DNA of 64,000 bases from positions 62,001 to 126,000 of the forward strand of contig CAVQJP010000013.1 of NCBI GenBank assembly GCA_963712825.1, written 5' to 3'. Source of the DNA: AP-15 sp963712825. GTDB lineage: Bacteria > Pseudomonadota > Alphaproteobacteria > ATCC43930 > CGMCC-115725. Positions 1 through 9,105 of this stretch are shown piece by piece; the stretch's first letter is position 1; each line of letters starts with the position of its first letter. A program made the translations under genes and the position numbers. The notes beneath the pieces were generated by a model. It was not told the DNA's origin. It did not search any database and worked only from the letters and a program-made list of their open reading frames with translations.

Positions 1-97
1 TGGCGCCGCCCCGGGCAAAGCCGAGCGCCGCCGCGCGTCCGATGCCGTTGCCCGCCCCGGTGATCAGCGCAACCTTGCCGGTGAAGTCGATATTCAT
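1..97 (-). CDS. SDR-family oxidoreductase, N-terminal fragment
   Basis: Only the first 32 codons are in the window; the gene runs off the left edge. The translation opens with a short beta strand and the NAD(P)-binding TGxxxGIG motif (residues 13-20, TGAGNGIG), which marks the Rossmann fold of short-chain dehydrogenases/reductases. The ATG at 97 is preceded by a GGAGG ribosome binding site at 103-107. The catalytic Tyr-Lys and the substrate loop lie outside the window, so the substrate cannot be stated. It is divergent from the enoyl reductase-like gene at 351. Confidence 0.85.
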   Translation of the reverse strand, partial: MNIDFTGKVALITGAGNGIGRAAALGFARGGA

Positions 98-350
98 GGT
101 TTCCTCCCTCAATACCCGCATCGCAGGGCTGAGAATACCCGGCGCGGTGCCGATATTCAGGGATTTCCGCCGGCCGGCGCGTCGAAAGGCCAACCGGCCC
201 CGCGAGCAACCCGTCGTTTCGATCTATTTGCATGGCTGAAGGTGCAAATCCAGGACAACGGAGTTGGCGATTGCCTCCGGTTTAGACCCGAGGCAAGCTC
301 CTCCGCGTCTTGAACGGGGCAGCACAACTGGGTCGGCTAGGGGAATAGTC

Positions 351-1337
351 ATGAAAAAAATCGAGATTATTGATTACGGAACACCGGAAACCGTCGCGCA
401 TTGCGTCGAGGCGCCCGATGTCGGCGCGCCGGGGCCGGGCGAGATTGTTTTCGACGTGCTCGCTTTTCCGATCAACCCCGCCGACATCTCTTTCTGCCGC
501 GGCAGCTACCGCCTGCGGCCGCCCCTGCCGGCGACGCCCGGGGCGGAGTGCGTGGGCCGCGTCGCGGCTGTCGGCGCCGGGGTCGGCGACATCCGACCAG
601 GCGACCTCGTCGTCAACATGCAGCGCGAGAATTGGGTGCAGCGCCGGCGCGTTCCGGCGGCAGATGCGATCCCGTTGCCCAGCGGCGTCGATCCGGCGCA
701 GGCGGCGATGCTGCGCATCAACCCGCCGACCGCGCTATTATTGCTCGAAGACCATGTCGCGCTGAAACCGGGGGACTGGGTCGTCCAAAACGTCGCCAAT
801 TCAGCGGTCGGCCGGCATCTGATCGTGCTCGCCAAGGCAATGGGCGTGCATACGGTCAATGTCGTGCGCCGGGACGACGTTGCCGGCGAATTGCAGGCGC
901 TCGGCGCCGATGCCGTGCTGGTCGATGGGCCCGCGCTCTCCCGCCGGGCGCAGCAGGTGACGGGTGGCGCTGCGATCCGGCTCGGCATCGACGCGGTTTC
1001 GGGCGAGGCCTGCAAACGCATCGCCGACTGCGTCGAGAACGGCGGCGTCGTCGTGACCTACGGCTCGATGAGCGGCGCCGACCCGGTGATCAGCCGTGGA
1101 GCACTCGGGAGAGGCATCAACCTGAAGAGCTTCCTGCTCGGCGACGGCCTCGCCAAGCGAACCACGGCGCAGGTGCGGGCGGTCTACGCCGACCTCGCCG
1201 CCCAATTGCGCGACGGCGTGCTGAAGGCGCCAATCGACGCCACCTACCCGATCGACGACATCAAAGAGGCGCTGGCCCACGCCCAGCGCGGCGGCCGCAA
1301 CGGCAAGGTGCTGGTCCTCCCCAATGGCCCGCTCTGA
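351..1337 (+). CDS. zinc-independent MDR, 2-enoyl thioester reductase-like (MECR/ETR type)
   Basis: A 328-residue medium-chain dehydrogenase/reductase. It has the GroES-like N-terminal half (INPAD at 41-45, PGAECVG at 63-69) and a Rossmann half with the NSAVG nucleotide loop (150-154) and VVRR (171-174), which fits NADPH binding. These motifs match mitochondrial-type trans-2-enoyl thioester reductases, which reduce enoyl-CoA or enoyl-ACP to the saturated thioester. No structural-zinc Cys cluster is visible. The ATG at 351 was chosen over an in-frame start at 264 because an AGGGGAA ribosome site lies just upstream and the protein then begins at the usual family point. A generic quinone oxidoreductase role is the alternative. 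Confidence 0.82.
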   Translation: MKKIEIIDYGTPETVAHCVEAPDVGAPGPGEIVFDVLAFPINPADISFCRGSYRLRPPLPATPGAECVGRVAAVGAGVGDIRPGDLVVNMQRENWVQRRRVPAADAIPLPSGVDPAQAAMLRINPPTALLLLEDHVALKPGDWVVQNVANSAVGRHLIVLAKAMGVHTVNVVRRDDVAGELQALGADAVLVDGPALSRRAQQVTGGAAIRLGIDAVSGEACKRIADCVENGGVVVTYGSMSGADPVISRGALGRGINLKSFLLGDGLAKRTTAQVRAVYADLAAQLRDGVLKAPIDATYPIDDIKEALAHAQRGGRNGKVLVLPNGPL

Positions 1338-1362
1338 GTGAGGCGCTGTCCACAAACCCGGC

Positions 1363-1390
1363 TTGACGCAGACCGCGGCAAAGCTAGACT
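1363..1390 (+). promoter_or_regulatory. sigma-70-like promoter of the Phd/PIN toxin-antitoxin pair
   Basis: TTGACG at 1363-1368 and TAGACT at 1385-1390 are separated by 16 bp and lie about 28 bp upstream of the antitoxin ATG at 1418. Both hexamers resemble the -35 and -10 consensus. Confidence 0.55.
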
Positions 1391-1406
1391 AACCTTAGCT
1401 TAGCTT
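1381..1406 (+). promoter_or_regulatory. candidate autoregulatory operator (inverted repeat over the -10 box)
   Basis: AAGCTA at 1381-1386 is the reverse complement of TAGCTT at 1396-1401. TAGCTT is repeated directly at 1401-1406. The inverted repeat spans the -10 box, where Phd/YefM-type antitoxins usually bind to repress their own operon. Binding is an inference from position and symmetry. Confidence 0.4.
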
Positions 1407-1417
1407 TGAGGCAGCTG

Positions 1418-1654
1418 ATGCGCACCGTCAACATCCATGCGGCGAAAACCCACCTTTCGCGGCTCGTCGACGACGCCGCGCAAGGGGAGGAAATCGTGAT
1501 TGCCAAAGCCGGCAGGCCCGTCGCCCGGCTGGTGCCGTTAGCCGACACGCGGCCGAAGCGACGCCTCGGAGGATTGGCCGGTAAAGTGAAGATCCCCGAC
1601 GATTTCGATGCGCCGCTGCCGGACGACATTCTCGATGCGTTCGAGGGTCGTTAG
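1418..1654 (+). CDS. type II antitoxin, Phd/YefM family
   Basis: A 78-residue protein starting RTVNIHAAKTHLSRLVDDA after the Met, the standard N-terminal DNA-binding motif of Phd/YefM antitoxins. It continues with GEEIVIAKAGRPVARLVPL, and the C-terminal tail is acidic and probably disordered, as expected for the part that wraps the toxin. The ATG at 1418 was preferred to an in-frame TTG at 1406, which lies inside the operator repeat. The stop codon TAG shares its last base with the GTG start of the PIN toxin (TAGTG), a tight translational coupling. The expected role is to neutralise the toxin and repress the operon. Confidence 0.88.
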   Translation: MRTVNIHAAKTHLSRLVDDAAQGEEIVIAKAGRPVARLVPLADTRPKRRLGGLAGKVKIPDDFDAPLPDDILDAFEGR

Positions 1655-2048
1655 TGCAAATCTTGCTCGACACCCATGTCCTGCTGTGGGCGCTGGTGGA
1701 ACCCGAGCGGCTCGATCAGGACTCCCGCGCCGCAATCCGATCGGGTGTGAACGCCGTGCTCTTCAGTTCTGCCAGCATCTGGGAAATCGCGATCAAGGCG
1801 GGGCTGCGGCGCGCCGATTTCGTGGTGGACCCGGTGGAGGTCGTCCGCGAAGCGGTCGCTGCCGGATTGACCGAATTGGCCCTCCGTTCGAGCGCCGCTG
1901 TTCTCGTTGCCGAGCTTCCCCCCTGCACCGGGACCCCTTCGACCGGGTGCTGATCGCGCAGGCGATCGCCGAGCCGGCATTCCTTTATACGGCGGATCAG
2001 CGGCTCTCGGCTTATTCGGAGCTGGTGCGGCAGGTCGGCGCCCGGTAG
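1654..2048 (+). pseudogene. PIN-domain (VapC-like) toxin, frameshifted
   Basis: The first frame begins at GTG 1654 (MQILLDTHVLLWAL) with the PIN-domain catalytic Asp at residue 6 and the SIWEIAIK Glu motif near residue 48. It loses homology after VLVAELPP. The rest of the domain (LHRDPFDRVLIAQA, then YTADQRL) continues in another frame to 2048. The break falls in a run of six C at 1918-1923; seven C would restore one reading frame of about 131 residues. As written, the shifted frame stops at 1953 and lacks the third and fourth acidic residues, so the toxin should be inactive. A sequencing error in the C run is equally possible. Confidence 0.8.
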
Positions 2049-2057
2049 CGACGCTGG

Positions 2058-3863
2058 TCAGCGGTGCGTGATGCCGGCGGCACCGGCGGGATCGTAGCCG
2101 ACGGCGACGCGGACGTCGACGACGCAGACCTTGCCGGCGCGGACCGCGGCGACGGCTTCGGCGATCGCCGCCACGAGATGTTTCGGGTCCTCGACGGGGC
2201 CGATCCCGACGCAGCCCTGACCGCGCGCCATGCTGGCGAGATCGATGTCGGGGTCGCGGATCGACTGCCCGATCCAGCGGTTCTCGACCGGCCGGCCGCG
2301 CTCGCGCGCGACCCGCTCCTGGTGCAGCTCGTCATTGAAGAACGAGCGGTTGTTGGCGATCACCACGAGCAGCGGGACATGGTTGTGCACCGCGGTCCAC
2401 AACGCCGTCACGCCCATCAGAAAATCGCCGTCGCCGAGTATCGCAATCGGCAGCCGGCCGCTCCCCGTGTCGCGCAACGCGAGCGCCGCGCCGACCGCCA
2501 TCCCCGGCCCCGAGCCGATGCCGCCGCCGCCGTCGGTGCCGAGAAAATCGAGCGGGTGGCGGAAGTCCCACATATGCTCGCCCCAGGAGAGCGGCAGCCG
2601 GATCATCGTCGCCGGGGCGTCGCCGAGCGCCTGCTTTAGGGCCGTGGCCAGCATCGGCACCTCGATGATTTGGGCGGCGTCGAGCGCGGACAGCGGCGGC
2701 GGCGCGCGCCGCGCCCGCGGTTCCGGTGGGGCCGGCGGGCTCGGGCGCAACTCCTTGACCGCCGACAGCAATGGCGGCAGCGCCGCGTCGGGCTCGGCCA
2801 GCAGGTAAACATCGGCCGGCGGCAGCCCCTGGTAATCCATGCTCCAGCCATTGTGGACGTATTGGTCGACGGAAATCTGGATCACCCTGCCGGCGGGCGG
2901 GCGGCCGCTACACGCCGTCTTCAACGTGCCGGCGAGGTCGACCCAGTCAAGGCTCAGGATCACGTCGGCCCCAGCGAGGAGCTCGGCGCCCTCCGGACCG
3001 GGGACGTAAAGCGGATGGTCGGTCGGGAATACGGCACCGGTCTTGCGGTCGGTCATGACCCTGGCGCCGATCGCCTCGGCGAGCGCCACCCGGCGCGCCC
3101 AGGCTTCGGGGTCGCGCGAGCCGCGGCCCATCATGATCACCGGCCGCTCCGCCCGCGCCAACAGTTCGGCCGCCTGGCGCACGAGCGCGCCGCCGGGCTC
3201 GGGTGGCGCCGGCGGTGCGAAGCGGGCAATGTCGGGCATGGCAGGCACGGTTTCGACCTCGTCCTCCTGGAGCGCGAGGTCGAAATTGAGGTAGACCGGT
3301 CCGCGCGGTGCGGTCTGCGCGATCATGTTGGCGCGCAGCACCGCCTCCTGCGCCGCCCCGACCGAGGAGGGCTGGTCGTCCCATTTGGTGAAATTGCGGA
3401 TCAAGGCACCCTGGTCGCGGGCGGTGTGAATCCATTCGATCCACGGCCGCCGCCGCACCGCGTCGAGCGCACCCGTGGCGCCGAGCACGATCAGCGGCGC
3501 GCGGTCGCACCAGGCGTTGAAGATCGCCATCGTCGCGTGCATCAGACCGACATTGGCGTGGACGACCGCCAGCATCGGCTTGCCGGTGACCGTGGCCCAG
3601 CCATGCGCCAGGGCCACCGCACTCTCCTCGTGCAGGCACAACAGCATGCGTGGGCGAGTGTTGCCGAGATGGTTGACGAGGCTGTCGTGCAGACCGCGAT
3701 AGCTCGAGCCCGGGTTCAGCGCGACATAGGGGATGTCGAGCGCGCGGATCGCCGCGGCGATCGCGTCGCTGCCCCAGACCCGGTTCGACGGCGCGCTCGG
3801 CGCCGGGCGGTCGATCTCGGCGCCGGCGCCCTCTGCCGGCTTCTTCTCGGACGGAATATCCAC
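2058..3863 (-). CDS. thiamine diphosphate-dependent enzyme, acetolactate synthase-like
   Basis: A 601-residue three-domain ThDP enzyme. The N-terminal Pyr domain has the cofactor-activating Glu in HEESAVALAHG (about residue 79). The central domain resembles the DHS-like fold. The PP domain has the ThDP/Mg motif starting GDGDFLMG at about 477 and ending in NN at about 504. The GTG at 3863 was chosen because a full AGGAGG site sits 7 bp upstream (3871-3876); an ATG at 3926 would add 21 Arg-rich residues unlike the family. No regulatory small subunit lies nearby, so branched-chain amino-acid synthesis is unlikely. It is probably a decarboxylase or lyase of a 2-oxo acid; the substrate is unknown. 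It is the first of three such paralogs in this window. Confidence 0.8.
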   Translation of the reverse strand: MDIPSEKKPAEGAGAEIDRPAPSAPSNRVWGSDAIAAAIRALDIPYVALNPGSSYRGLHDSLVNHLGNTRPRMLLCLHEESAVALAHGWATVTGKPMLAVVHANVGLMHATMAIFNAWCDRAPLIVLGATGALDAVRRRPWIEWIHTARDQGALIRNFTKWDDQPSSVGAAQEAVLRANMIAQTAPRGPVYLNFDLALQEDEVETVPAMPDIARFAPPAPPEPGGALVRQAAELLARAERPVIMMGRGSRDPEAWARRVALAEAIGARVMTDRKTGAVFPTDHPLYVPGPEGAELLAGADVILSLDWVDLAGTLKTACSGRPPAGRVIQISVDQYVHNGWSMDYQGLPPADVYLLAEPDAALPPLLSAVKELRPSPPAPPEPRARRAPPPLSALDAAQIIEVPMLATALKQALGDAPATMIRLPLSWGEHMWDFRHPLDFLGTDGGGGIGSGPGMAVGAALALRDTGSGRLPIAILGDGDFLMGVTALWTAVHNHVPLLVVIANNRSFFNDELHQERVARERGRPVENRWIGQSIRDPDIDLASMARGQGCVGIGPVEDPKHLVAAIAEAVAAVRAGKVCVVDVRVAVGYDPAGAAGITHR

Positions 3864-3964
3864 TTCTCGCCTCCTCGCGCGTCGCTCCCGCGGCCGGATT
3901 ACGCCGCATTCCGCCCAGTCCAGCAAGCCCGGCCGTAACGGACAGCGCCGCCCGCCGGCTGGGG

Positions 3965-5515
3965 TCAGGGAGGGCCTTGGCCCTGCACCGGGACGATCGG
4001 CGGCAATGGATTGAAGTTCAGCGGCGCGGCTTCTTCGATCCGGCCGCGGCTCGGCAATTGCGCTGCGTTCCAGCCGCCGCCCAATGCCTGGATCAGGCTG
4101 GCGCTGGCGACGAGCCGGTCCTCGCGAATGGTCAGCGCGGTTTCGGCGTCGCCCAACGCGGTCTGCTCGGCGACGATGACATTGGTGTAGGCGACGGTGC
4201 CAGCCAGGTACTGGTTGTTGAGGACCCGGACCGCCTCGCGCGCCGAGGCGACCGCGGCGTCCTGCACCGTCGCTTCCTGGGCGAGGATGCGCAATGCCGC
4301 GAGCTGGTCCTCGACCTGCTGAAAGGCGGTCAACACGGTCTGCCGGTAGTCGGCGAGATCCTCGTTGAAGACCGCGACTGCGGCTTGCACCTCGGCACGG
4401 CGCAATCCGGCGTCGAACACGGTCTCGACCAGAGTTCCGCCAAACGACCAGAATTCGCCGGTCTTGCTGGCGAGCTTGAGAAAATTTGCCGCGGCGGTGC
4501 CGGCGTCGGCGGAAAGAGTGATCGTCGGATAGAAAGCCGCGACCTGCACCCCGATCTCGGCATTGGCCGAGACCATGGTGCGCTCGGCCGCGGCGATGTC
4601 GGGTCGGCGTTCGAGCAGCGCCGAAGGCAGACCGGGCGGCACATCCGGGATTTGGATCAGGGCCTCGACCGGTGCGATCGTCAAATCCGCCGGCGGGACG
4701 CCGATCAACACCGCGATCGCGTGCTCGAACTGGGCGCGGGTGACGCCAGTCGCAATCGCCTGCGCCTGGGTCGACTGGAGCTGGGCCGCGGCCTGCGAGA
4801 CCGCGGATTGGTCGGCAGTGCCGCTGCGATATTGGTTTTGGGTGATGCGCAATGACTCGGCGTAGGCCGTCGCCGACGCGTCGAGCAGCCGCTTCAGCTC
4901 GTCGGCGATGCGCAGTTGCAGGTAGTCGCCGGCGAGCGTGCCCTGCGCCGAGAGCCGCGCATTGGCGAGATCGGCGGCACTCGCCTGAGCGGTGGCGACA
5001 TTGGCCTCGACCTGACGGCGCACCTGCCCCCAGAAATCGGGCGTCCAGCTGGCCGCGACCTGGTCGCTGAAAAAGCTCCCGATCCGGCCGTGGCTGGTGC
5101 CCACAAAGGTCGACGAGCCGGTGCCGCTCGAGGCGCTGCCGCCGCTAAGCGAGCGCTGGGCCTGGAAGTTCGCGGTCCCGGTCGGGAAAAATCCGGCGCG
5201 GGCTTCGGCGACGATCTGTTCCGACTGGCGCAGCGCTGCCGCCGCCGCCTTGAGGTTCTGGTTCGAGATGTCGATGCGCCGCTCCAACCCGTCGAGCACC
5301 GGGTCGTGGTAGATCGCCCACCACACCCCGCGGTTGAAATTGTCGCTCGGCTGGCCGAACTTCCAGCCCGGCTGCGGCCGCACTTCTTTATACTGGGCCG
5401 AAACCGGGGCGAGCGGGCGGTGGTAGTCGGGGCCCACCGCGCAGGCCGACAGCGCCGCAGCAGCGGCGACGGCGCCCGTGCGTGACAGGCGCCGGGTTCC
5501 CCCCCGATCCTTCAT
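3965..5515 (-). CDS. outer-membrane efflux lipoprotein (NodT/OprM family)
   Basis: A 516-residue TolC-like outer-membrane channel. It starts with a lipoprotein signal with lipobox LSAC (Cys-25), followed by the NodT-family opening VGPDYHRP. Two long helical repeats follow, and the segments ALLERRPDIAAAERTM and TVAYTNVIVAEQ are typical of this family. It forms the exit duct of a tripartite RND pump. The ATG at 5515 overlaps the stop of the upstream pump gene (ATGA, 5512-5515), which fixes the start and makes it the last gene of the operon. The substrates exported cannot be told from sequence. Confidence 0.93.
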   Translation of the reverse strand: MKDRGGTRRLSRTGAVAAAAALSACAVGPDYHRPLAPVSAQYKEVRPQPGWKFGQPSDNFNRGVWWAIYHDPVLDGLERRIDISNQNLKAAAAALRQSEQIVAEARAGFFPTGTANFQAQRSLSGGSASSGTGSSTFVGTSHGRIGSFFSDQVAASWTPDFWGQVRRQVEANVATAQASAADLANARLSAQGTLAGDYLQLRIADELKRLLDASATAYAESLRITQNQYRSGTADQSAVSQAAAQLQSTQAQAIATGVTRAQFEHAIAVLIGVPPADLTIAPVEALIQIPDVPPGLPSALLERRPDIAAAERTMVSANAEIGVQVAAFYPTITLSADAGTAAANFLKLASKTGEFWSFGGTLVETVFDAGLRRAEVQAAVAVFNEDLADYRQTVLTAFQQVEDQLAALRILAQEATVQDAAVASAREAVRVLNNQYLAGTVAYTNVIVAEQTALGDAETALTIREDRLVASASLIQALGGGWNAAQLPSRGRIEEAAPLNFNPLPPIVPVQGQGPP

Positions 5516-8500
5516 TCGCCGGGTTCGGCGACGTGCCCGGCAGCAAGGCGCGGTGCGCCACGGCGCCAGCGCCGCTGCGCCCACAAGCGGAAGCGGTCGA
5601 GATAGAGATAGATGACGGGCGTCGTGTAGAGGGTCAGCACCTGGCTGACCATCAGGCCGCCGACGATCGAGATGCCGAGCGGCCGGCGCAATTCGGCGCC
5701 TTCGCCAAAGCCGATCGCCAACGGCATGGCGCCGAGCATCGCCGCCATCGTCGTCATCATGATCGGCCGGAAGCGTTTCAGGCACGCCTGATAGATCGCC
5801 TCGCGCGAGCTGAGGCCCTGACTGCGCTCGGCCAGCAGCGCAAAGTCGATCATCATGATTGCGTTCTTTTTGACGATCCCGATCAGCAGGATGACGCCGA
5901 TCAGCGCGATGATGCTGAACTCGGTGCCGGTCACGATCAGCGCCAGAATCGCACCGACCCCGGCCGAGGGCAGGGTCGACAAAATCGTGATCGGATGCAC
6001 ATAGCTCTCGTAAAGCACGCCGAGCACGATGTAGACCGCGACCAGCGCCGCGGCGACCAGCATCGGCTCGTTGGCGAGCGACTGCTCGAAGACCTTGGCG
6101 GTGCCCTGAAAGCTGCCGTGGACGGTCGCCGGCATGTCGAGGCGGCTCACCGCCTGGTCTATCGCCTGCTGGGCCTGGCTCAGCGACGCACCGGGCGCCA
6201 GATTGAACGAAATCGTCGAGGCGACAAACAGGCTCTGGTGATTGACCGCGAGCGGCGTGTTGCCGGGCTGGTAATGGGCGATCACCGAGAGCGGCACCAT
6301 GGTCTCGGCGGCAGTGCTGACCGGGGCCCCGGTCGACGTCGCACCGTGACCGGTGTTGGCGAGCGAGTTGTTCGCCTGGTTGCGCGCGGTGTCGCTCGCG
6401 ATCTGGGCGGCCGCGCTCGTCGCGGTGCTTGCGCTCGACGCCGATGTCGGGGCGCTGATCGTGCCGGCAAGCGCATTGGTCGATTTGGTGCCGCTGACCG
6501 AGCCGCCGCTGGTGCTGACGTAGATGTCCTTCAATGTTTCCGGGTTCTGCCAGTACTGCGGCGCCACTTCCATGATCACGTGGTATTGGTTTTGCGCGGC
6601 GTAGATCACCGAGACTTGGCGCTGGCCGAACGCGTCGTAGAGCGTGTTGTCGATTTCGCTGACGTTGAGCCCGAGCCGGGCGGCCGTGTTGCGGTCGATG
6701 ACAAGATCGCTCTCCAGCCCCTTTTGCTGCTGATCGAGATTGACCTCGGTGATCAGCGGAATTTTCTGCAATGCCGCTTCGACCTTGGGCGACCACGCGT
6801 AGATCTCCTTGGTGTCGTCGCCCTGCAATGTGTACTGGTATTGAGCGTTGCTCTGCCGGCCGCCGACCCAGATGTCCTGAACCGCCTGCAGAAACAGCCG
6901 CGCCCCGGCCACCTGGTTCAGTTTCGGGCGCAGCCGGCCGATCACCTGCATGACCGAGACCTTGCGCTGGGACAAGGGCTTCAACGTCACAAAGACGAAA
7001 CCGGAATTGGTCTGGCCGCCGCCGGTAAAGCCGACAATGTTCTCGATCGCCGGGTCACGCCGGATGATGTTGACGAATTGCGTCAATTTTTTTTGCATCG
7101 ACTGGAACGAGATGCTCTGGTCGGCCTGGATGCCGCCGATCATCCGCCCGGTGTCCTGCTGCGGAAAAAAGCCTTTTGGGATAACCGTAAACAAATAGCC
7201 GGCGAGCACGATCGTCGCCGCCAGGCTCAGCATGACCAATGCCGGCCAGCGCAATGCCCGGCGCAACGAGCGGTCGTAGGCGCCGAGCACCGCGTCAAAG
7301 GCGCGCTCGCCGGCGCGGTAAAGCCGTCCGTGGCGCTGATGCGGCTGGTTGGACAAGAAATAGGCGCACATCATCGGCGTCGTCGTCAGCGACACGACGA
7401 GCGAGATCAGGATCGCTATCGACAACGTCATCGCGAATTCGCGAAACAGCCGCCCGACGATGCCGCCCATCAGCAGGATCGGCGCAAAGACCGCGATCAG
7501 CGACAGGCTCATCGACAGCACGGTGAACCCGACCTCGCGGGCGCCGAGGAGGGCCGCGTCCATCCGCGTCATGCCGGCTTCGATGTGCCGCGTGATGTTT
7601 TCGAGGACGACGATCGCGTCGTCGACGACAAACCCGGTCGAGACCGTCAGCGCCATCAGCGACAAATTGTCGAGGCTGTAGCCCAACAGCCACATCGCGC
7701 CAAACGTGCCGACCAGCGACACCGGGACCGCGACGCTTGGGATCAGGGTCGCCCGCAGATTGCGCAGAAAGAGGAAGACGACGAGGATCACGAGCACGAT
7801 CGCGATCAGCAGCGCGCGTTCGACGTCGTGCAATGAGGCGCGGATCGTCGTCGTGCGGTCCATCGTCAGCTCGACGTTGATCGCGTGCGGGATCGAGGCT
7901 TGCAATTGCGGCAGGATCGCCTTCACGCGGTCGACGGTGTCGATGATGTTGGCGCCGGGCTGCCGGTAGAGAATGACGAGGACCGCTGGCTTGCCGTTGG
8001 ACAGCCCCTGATTGCGCAGGTTCTCGACCGAATCCTGGACTTCCCCGACATCGGTCAGATGCACCGCCGCACCATTGCGATAGGCGATCACAAGCGGCCG
8101 GTACTGGGACGCCTTGCTGGCCTGGTCGTTGGTGTAGATCTGATAGCGGCGGCCGCCGTCTTCGAGCGCACCTTTTGGACTGTGGGCATTGGCCGAGGCC
8201 AAGGCAGCGCGCACGTCCTCGAGACCGATCCCGTATTTGAACAACGCCTGCGGGATCAGCTCGACCCGCACCGCCGGCAATGAGCTGCCGCTGATCCCTA
8301 CCTGGCCGATGCCGTCGATCTGCGACAGCGCCTGCTGCATGATCGTCGAGGCGGCGTCGTAGATCTGACCGCGGGTCAGGGTGTCGGACGTCATCGACAG
8401 GATCGCGATCGGCGCGTCGGCGGGGTTGACCTTGCGATAGGTCGGGTTCTGGCGAAGGCTGGTCGGGAGGTCGGCGCGGGCAGCGTTGATCGCCGCCTCG

Positions 8501-8823
8501 ACATCGCGCGCGGCCCCGTCGATGTTGCGGTCGAGGTTGAATTGCAAGGTGATGCGGGACGAGCCGACGGTGCTCGACGAGGTCATTTCGCTGACGTCGG
8601 CGATGACGCCGAGATGGCGTTCGAGCGGCGTTGCCACCGTCGTCGCCATGGTGTCCGGGCTGGCGCCGGGCATCGTCGCCTGCACCGAGATCGTCGGGAA
8701 ATCGACCTGCGGCAGCGGCGCCACCGGCAACTTGAAATAGGCGAAAATCCCGGCGAGCGCCAAGCCGATCGTCAGCAAGGTGGTCGCGACCGGCCGCCGG
8801 ATGAACGGTGCCGACGGGTTCAC
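5512..8823 (-). CDS. RND multidrug efflux permease, MdtC/MuxC-like
   Basis: A 1103-residue inner-membrane HAE1-family proton/drug antiporter. The N-terminus (FIRRPVATTLLTIGLALAG) is typical. The transmembrane-4 proton-relay acidic pair is in FVVDDAIVVLEN, and a second transmembrane block near the C-terminus contains KKNAIMMIDFAL. The protein is about 65 residues longer than its neighbour at 9106 because of a Ser/Thr/Ala-rich insertion in the second periplasmic loop (about 6290-6520). It would pair with the 9106-12216 pump as MdtB and MdtC do. It overlaps the outer-membrane channel gene by ATGA, while a 282-bp gap holding a palindromic repeat separates it from the pump gene upstream. Confidence 0.93.
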   Translation of the reverse strand: MNPSAPFIRRPVATTLLTIGLALAGIFAYFKLPVAPLPQVDFPTISVQATMPGASPDTMATTVATPLERHLGVIADVSEMTSSSTVGSSRITLQFNLDRNIDGAARDVEAAINAARADLPTSLRQNPTYRKVNPADAPIAILSMTSDTLTRGQIYDAASTIMQQALSQIDGIGQVGISGSSLPAVRVELIPQALFKYGIGLEDVRAALASANAHSPKGALEDGGRRYQIYTNDQASKASQYRPLVIAYRNGAAVHLTDVGEVQDSVENLRNQGLSNGKPAVLVILYRQPGANIIDTVDRVKAILPQLQASIPHAINVELTMDRTTTIRASLHDVERALLIAIVLVILVVFLFLRNLRATLIPSVAVPVSLVGTFGAMWLLGYSLDNLSLMALTVSTGFVVDDAIVVLENITRHIEAGMTRMDAALLGAREVGFTVLSMSLSLIAVFAPILLMGGIVGRLFREFAMTLSIAILISLVVSLTTTPMMCAYFLSNQPHQRHGRLYRAGERAFDAVLGAYDRSLRRALRWPALVMLSLAATIVLAGYLFTVIPKGFFPQQDTGRMIGGIQADQSISFQSMQKKLTQFVNIIRRDPAIENIVGFTGGGQTNSGFVFVTLKPLSQRKVSVMQVIGRLRPKLNQVAGARLFLQAVQDIWVGGRQSNAQYQYTLQGDDTKEIYAWSPKVEAALQKIPLITEVNLDQQQKGLESDLVIDRNTAARLGLNVSEIDNTLYDAFGQRQVSVIYAAQNQYHVIMEVAPQYWQNPETLKDIYVSTSGGSVSGTKSTNALAGTISAPTSASSASTATSAAAQIASDTARNQANNSLANTGHGATSTGAPVSTAAETMVPLSVIAHYQPGNTPLAVNHQSLFVASTISFNLAPGASLSQAQQAIDQAVSRLDMPATVHGSFQGTAKVFEQSLANEPMLVAAALVAVYIVLGVLYESYVHPITILSTLPSAGVGAILALIVTGTEFSIIALIGVILLIGIVKKNAIMMIDFALLAERSQGLSSREAIYQACLKRFRPIMMTTMAAMLGAMPLAIGFGEGAELRRPLGISIVGGLMVSQVLTLYTTPVIYLYLDRFRLWAQRRWRRGAPRLAAGHVAEPGE
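6290..6520 (-). other. low-complexity Ser/Thr/Ala insertion inside the RND pump gene
   Basis: This segment encodes roughly 70 residues rich in Ser, Thr, Ala and Gly (for example TSASSASTATSAAA) between two conserved periplasmic segments. The paralogous pump at 9106 has only a short loop (SSTAVNGQVPMS) at the same place. Confidence 0.7.
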
Positions 8824-8850
8824 CGGAGAGCTTCCCCGGTCACATCAAAC

Positions 8851-8927
8851 CGTCATTCCCGCAAAGGCGGGAACGCAGCGCACGAAACCAGCGGCTGCGC
8901 TGGACCCCCGCTTGCGCGGGAATGACG
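8851..8927. repeat. palindromic intergenic repeat, GTCATTCCCGC family
   Basis: CGTCATTCCCGC at 8851-8862 is the exact reverse complement of GCGGGAATGACG at 8916-8927, with CTGGACCCCCGC inside the right half. A second copy of the same family lies at 62136-62238. It sits between the two pump genes of one operon and could act as an RNA hairpin that lowers or stabilises downstream message. More GC-rich inverted sequence (GGCGGAGGCCGG, CCCCGGCCTGCGCCGGGG) follows at about 9008-9056. Confidence 0.75.
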
Positions 8928-9105
8928 AGCCGATGGTGCACGTGTGGGTTCATAGGCTGGTGTCCCGCTCGATAAGTTCGCGGGACCCTCATGATACCGA
9001 CCATACCGGCGGAGGCCGGTACCCATGGCAGAAATGGGCCCCGGCCTGCGCCGGGGTGGTTTATCAGGCGGGCTCGTTCGATTGCTGGATTTGGGGACCA
9101 GGACA

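Noticed and set aside
2670..3938. 422-codon plus-strand frame opposite the first ThDP gene
   Set aside because: It lies antisense to a clear ThDP enzyme and has shadow-like composition.
5482..7836. 784-codon plus-strand open frame opposite the RND pump
   Set aside because: It is the antisense shadow of the pump gene: no domain, very Arg/Gln/His-rich composition typical of GC-rich antisense frames.
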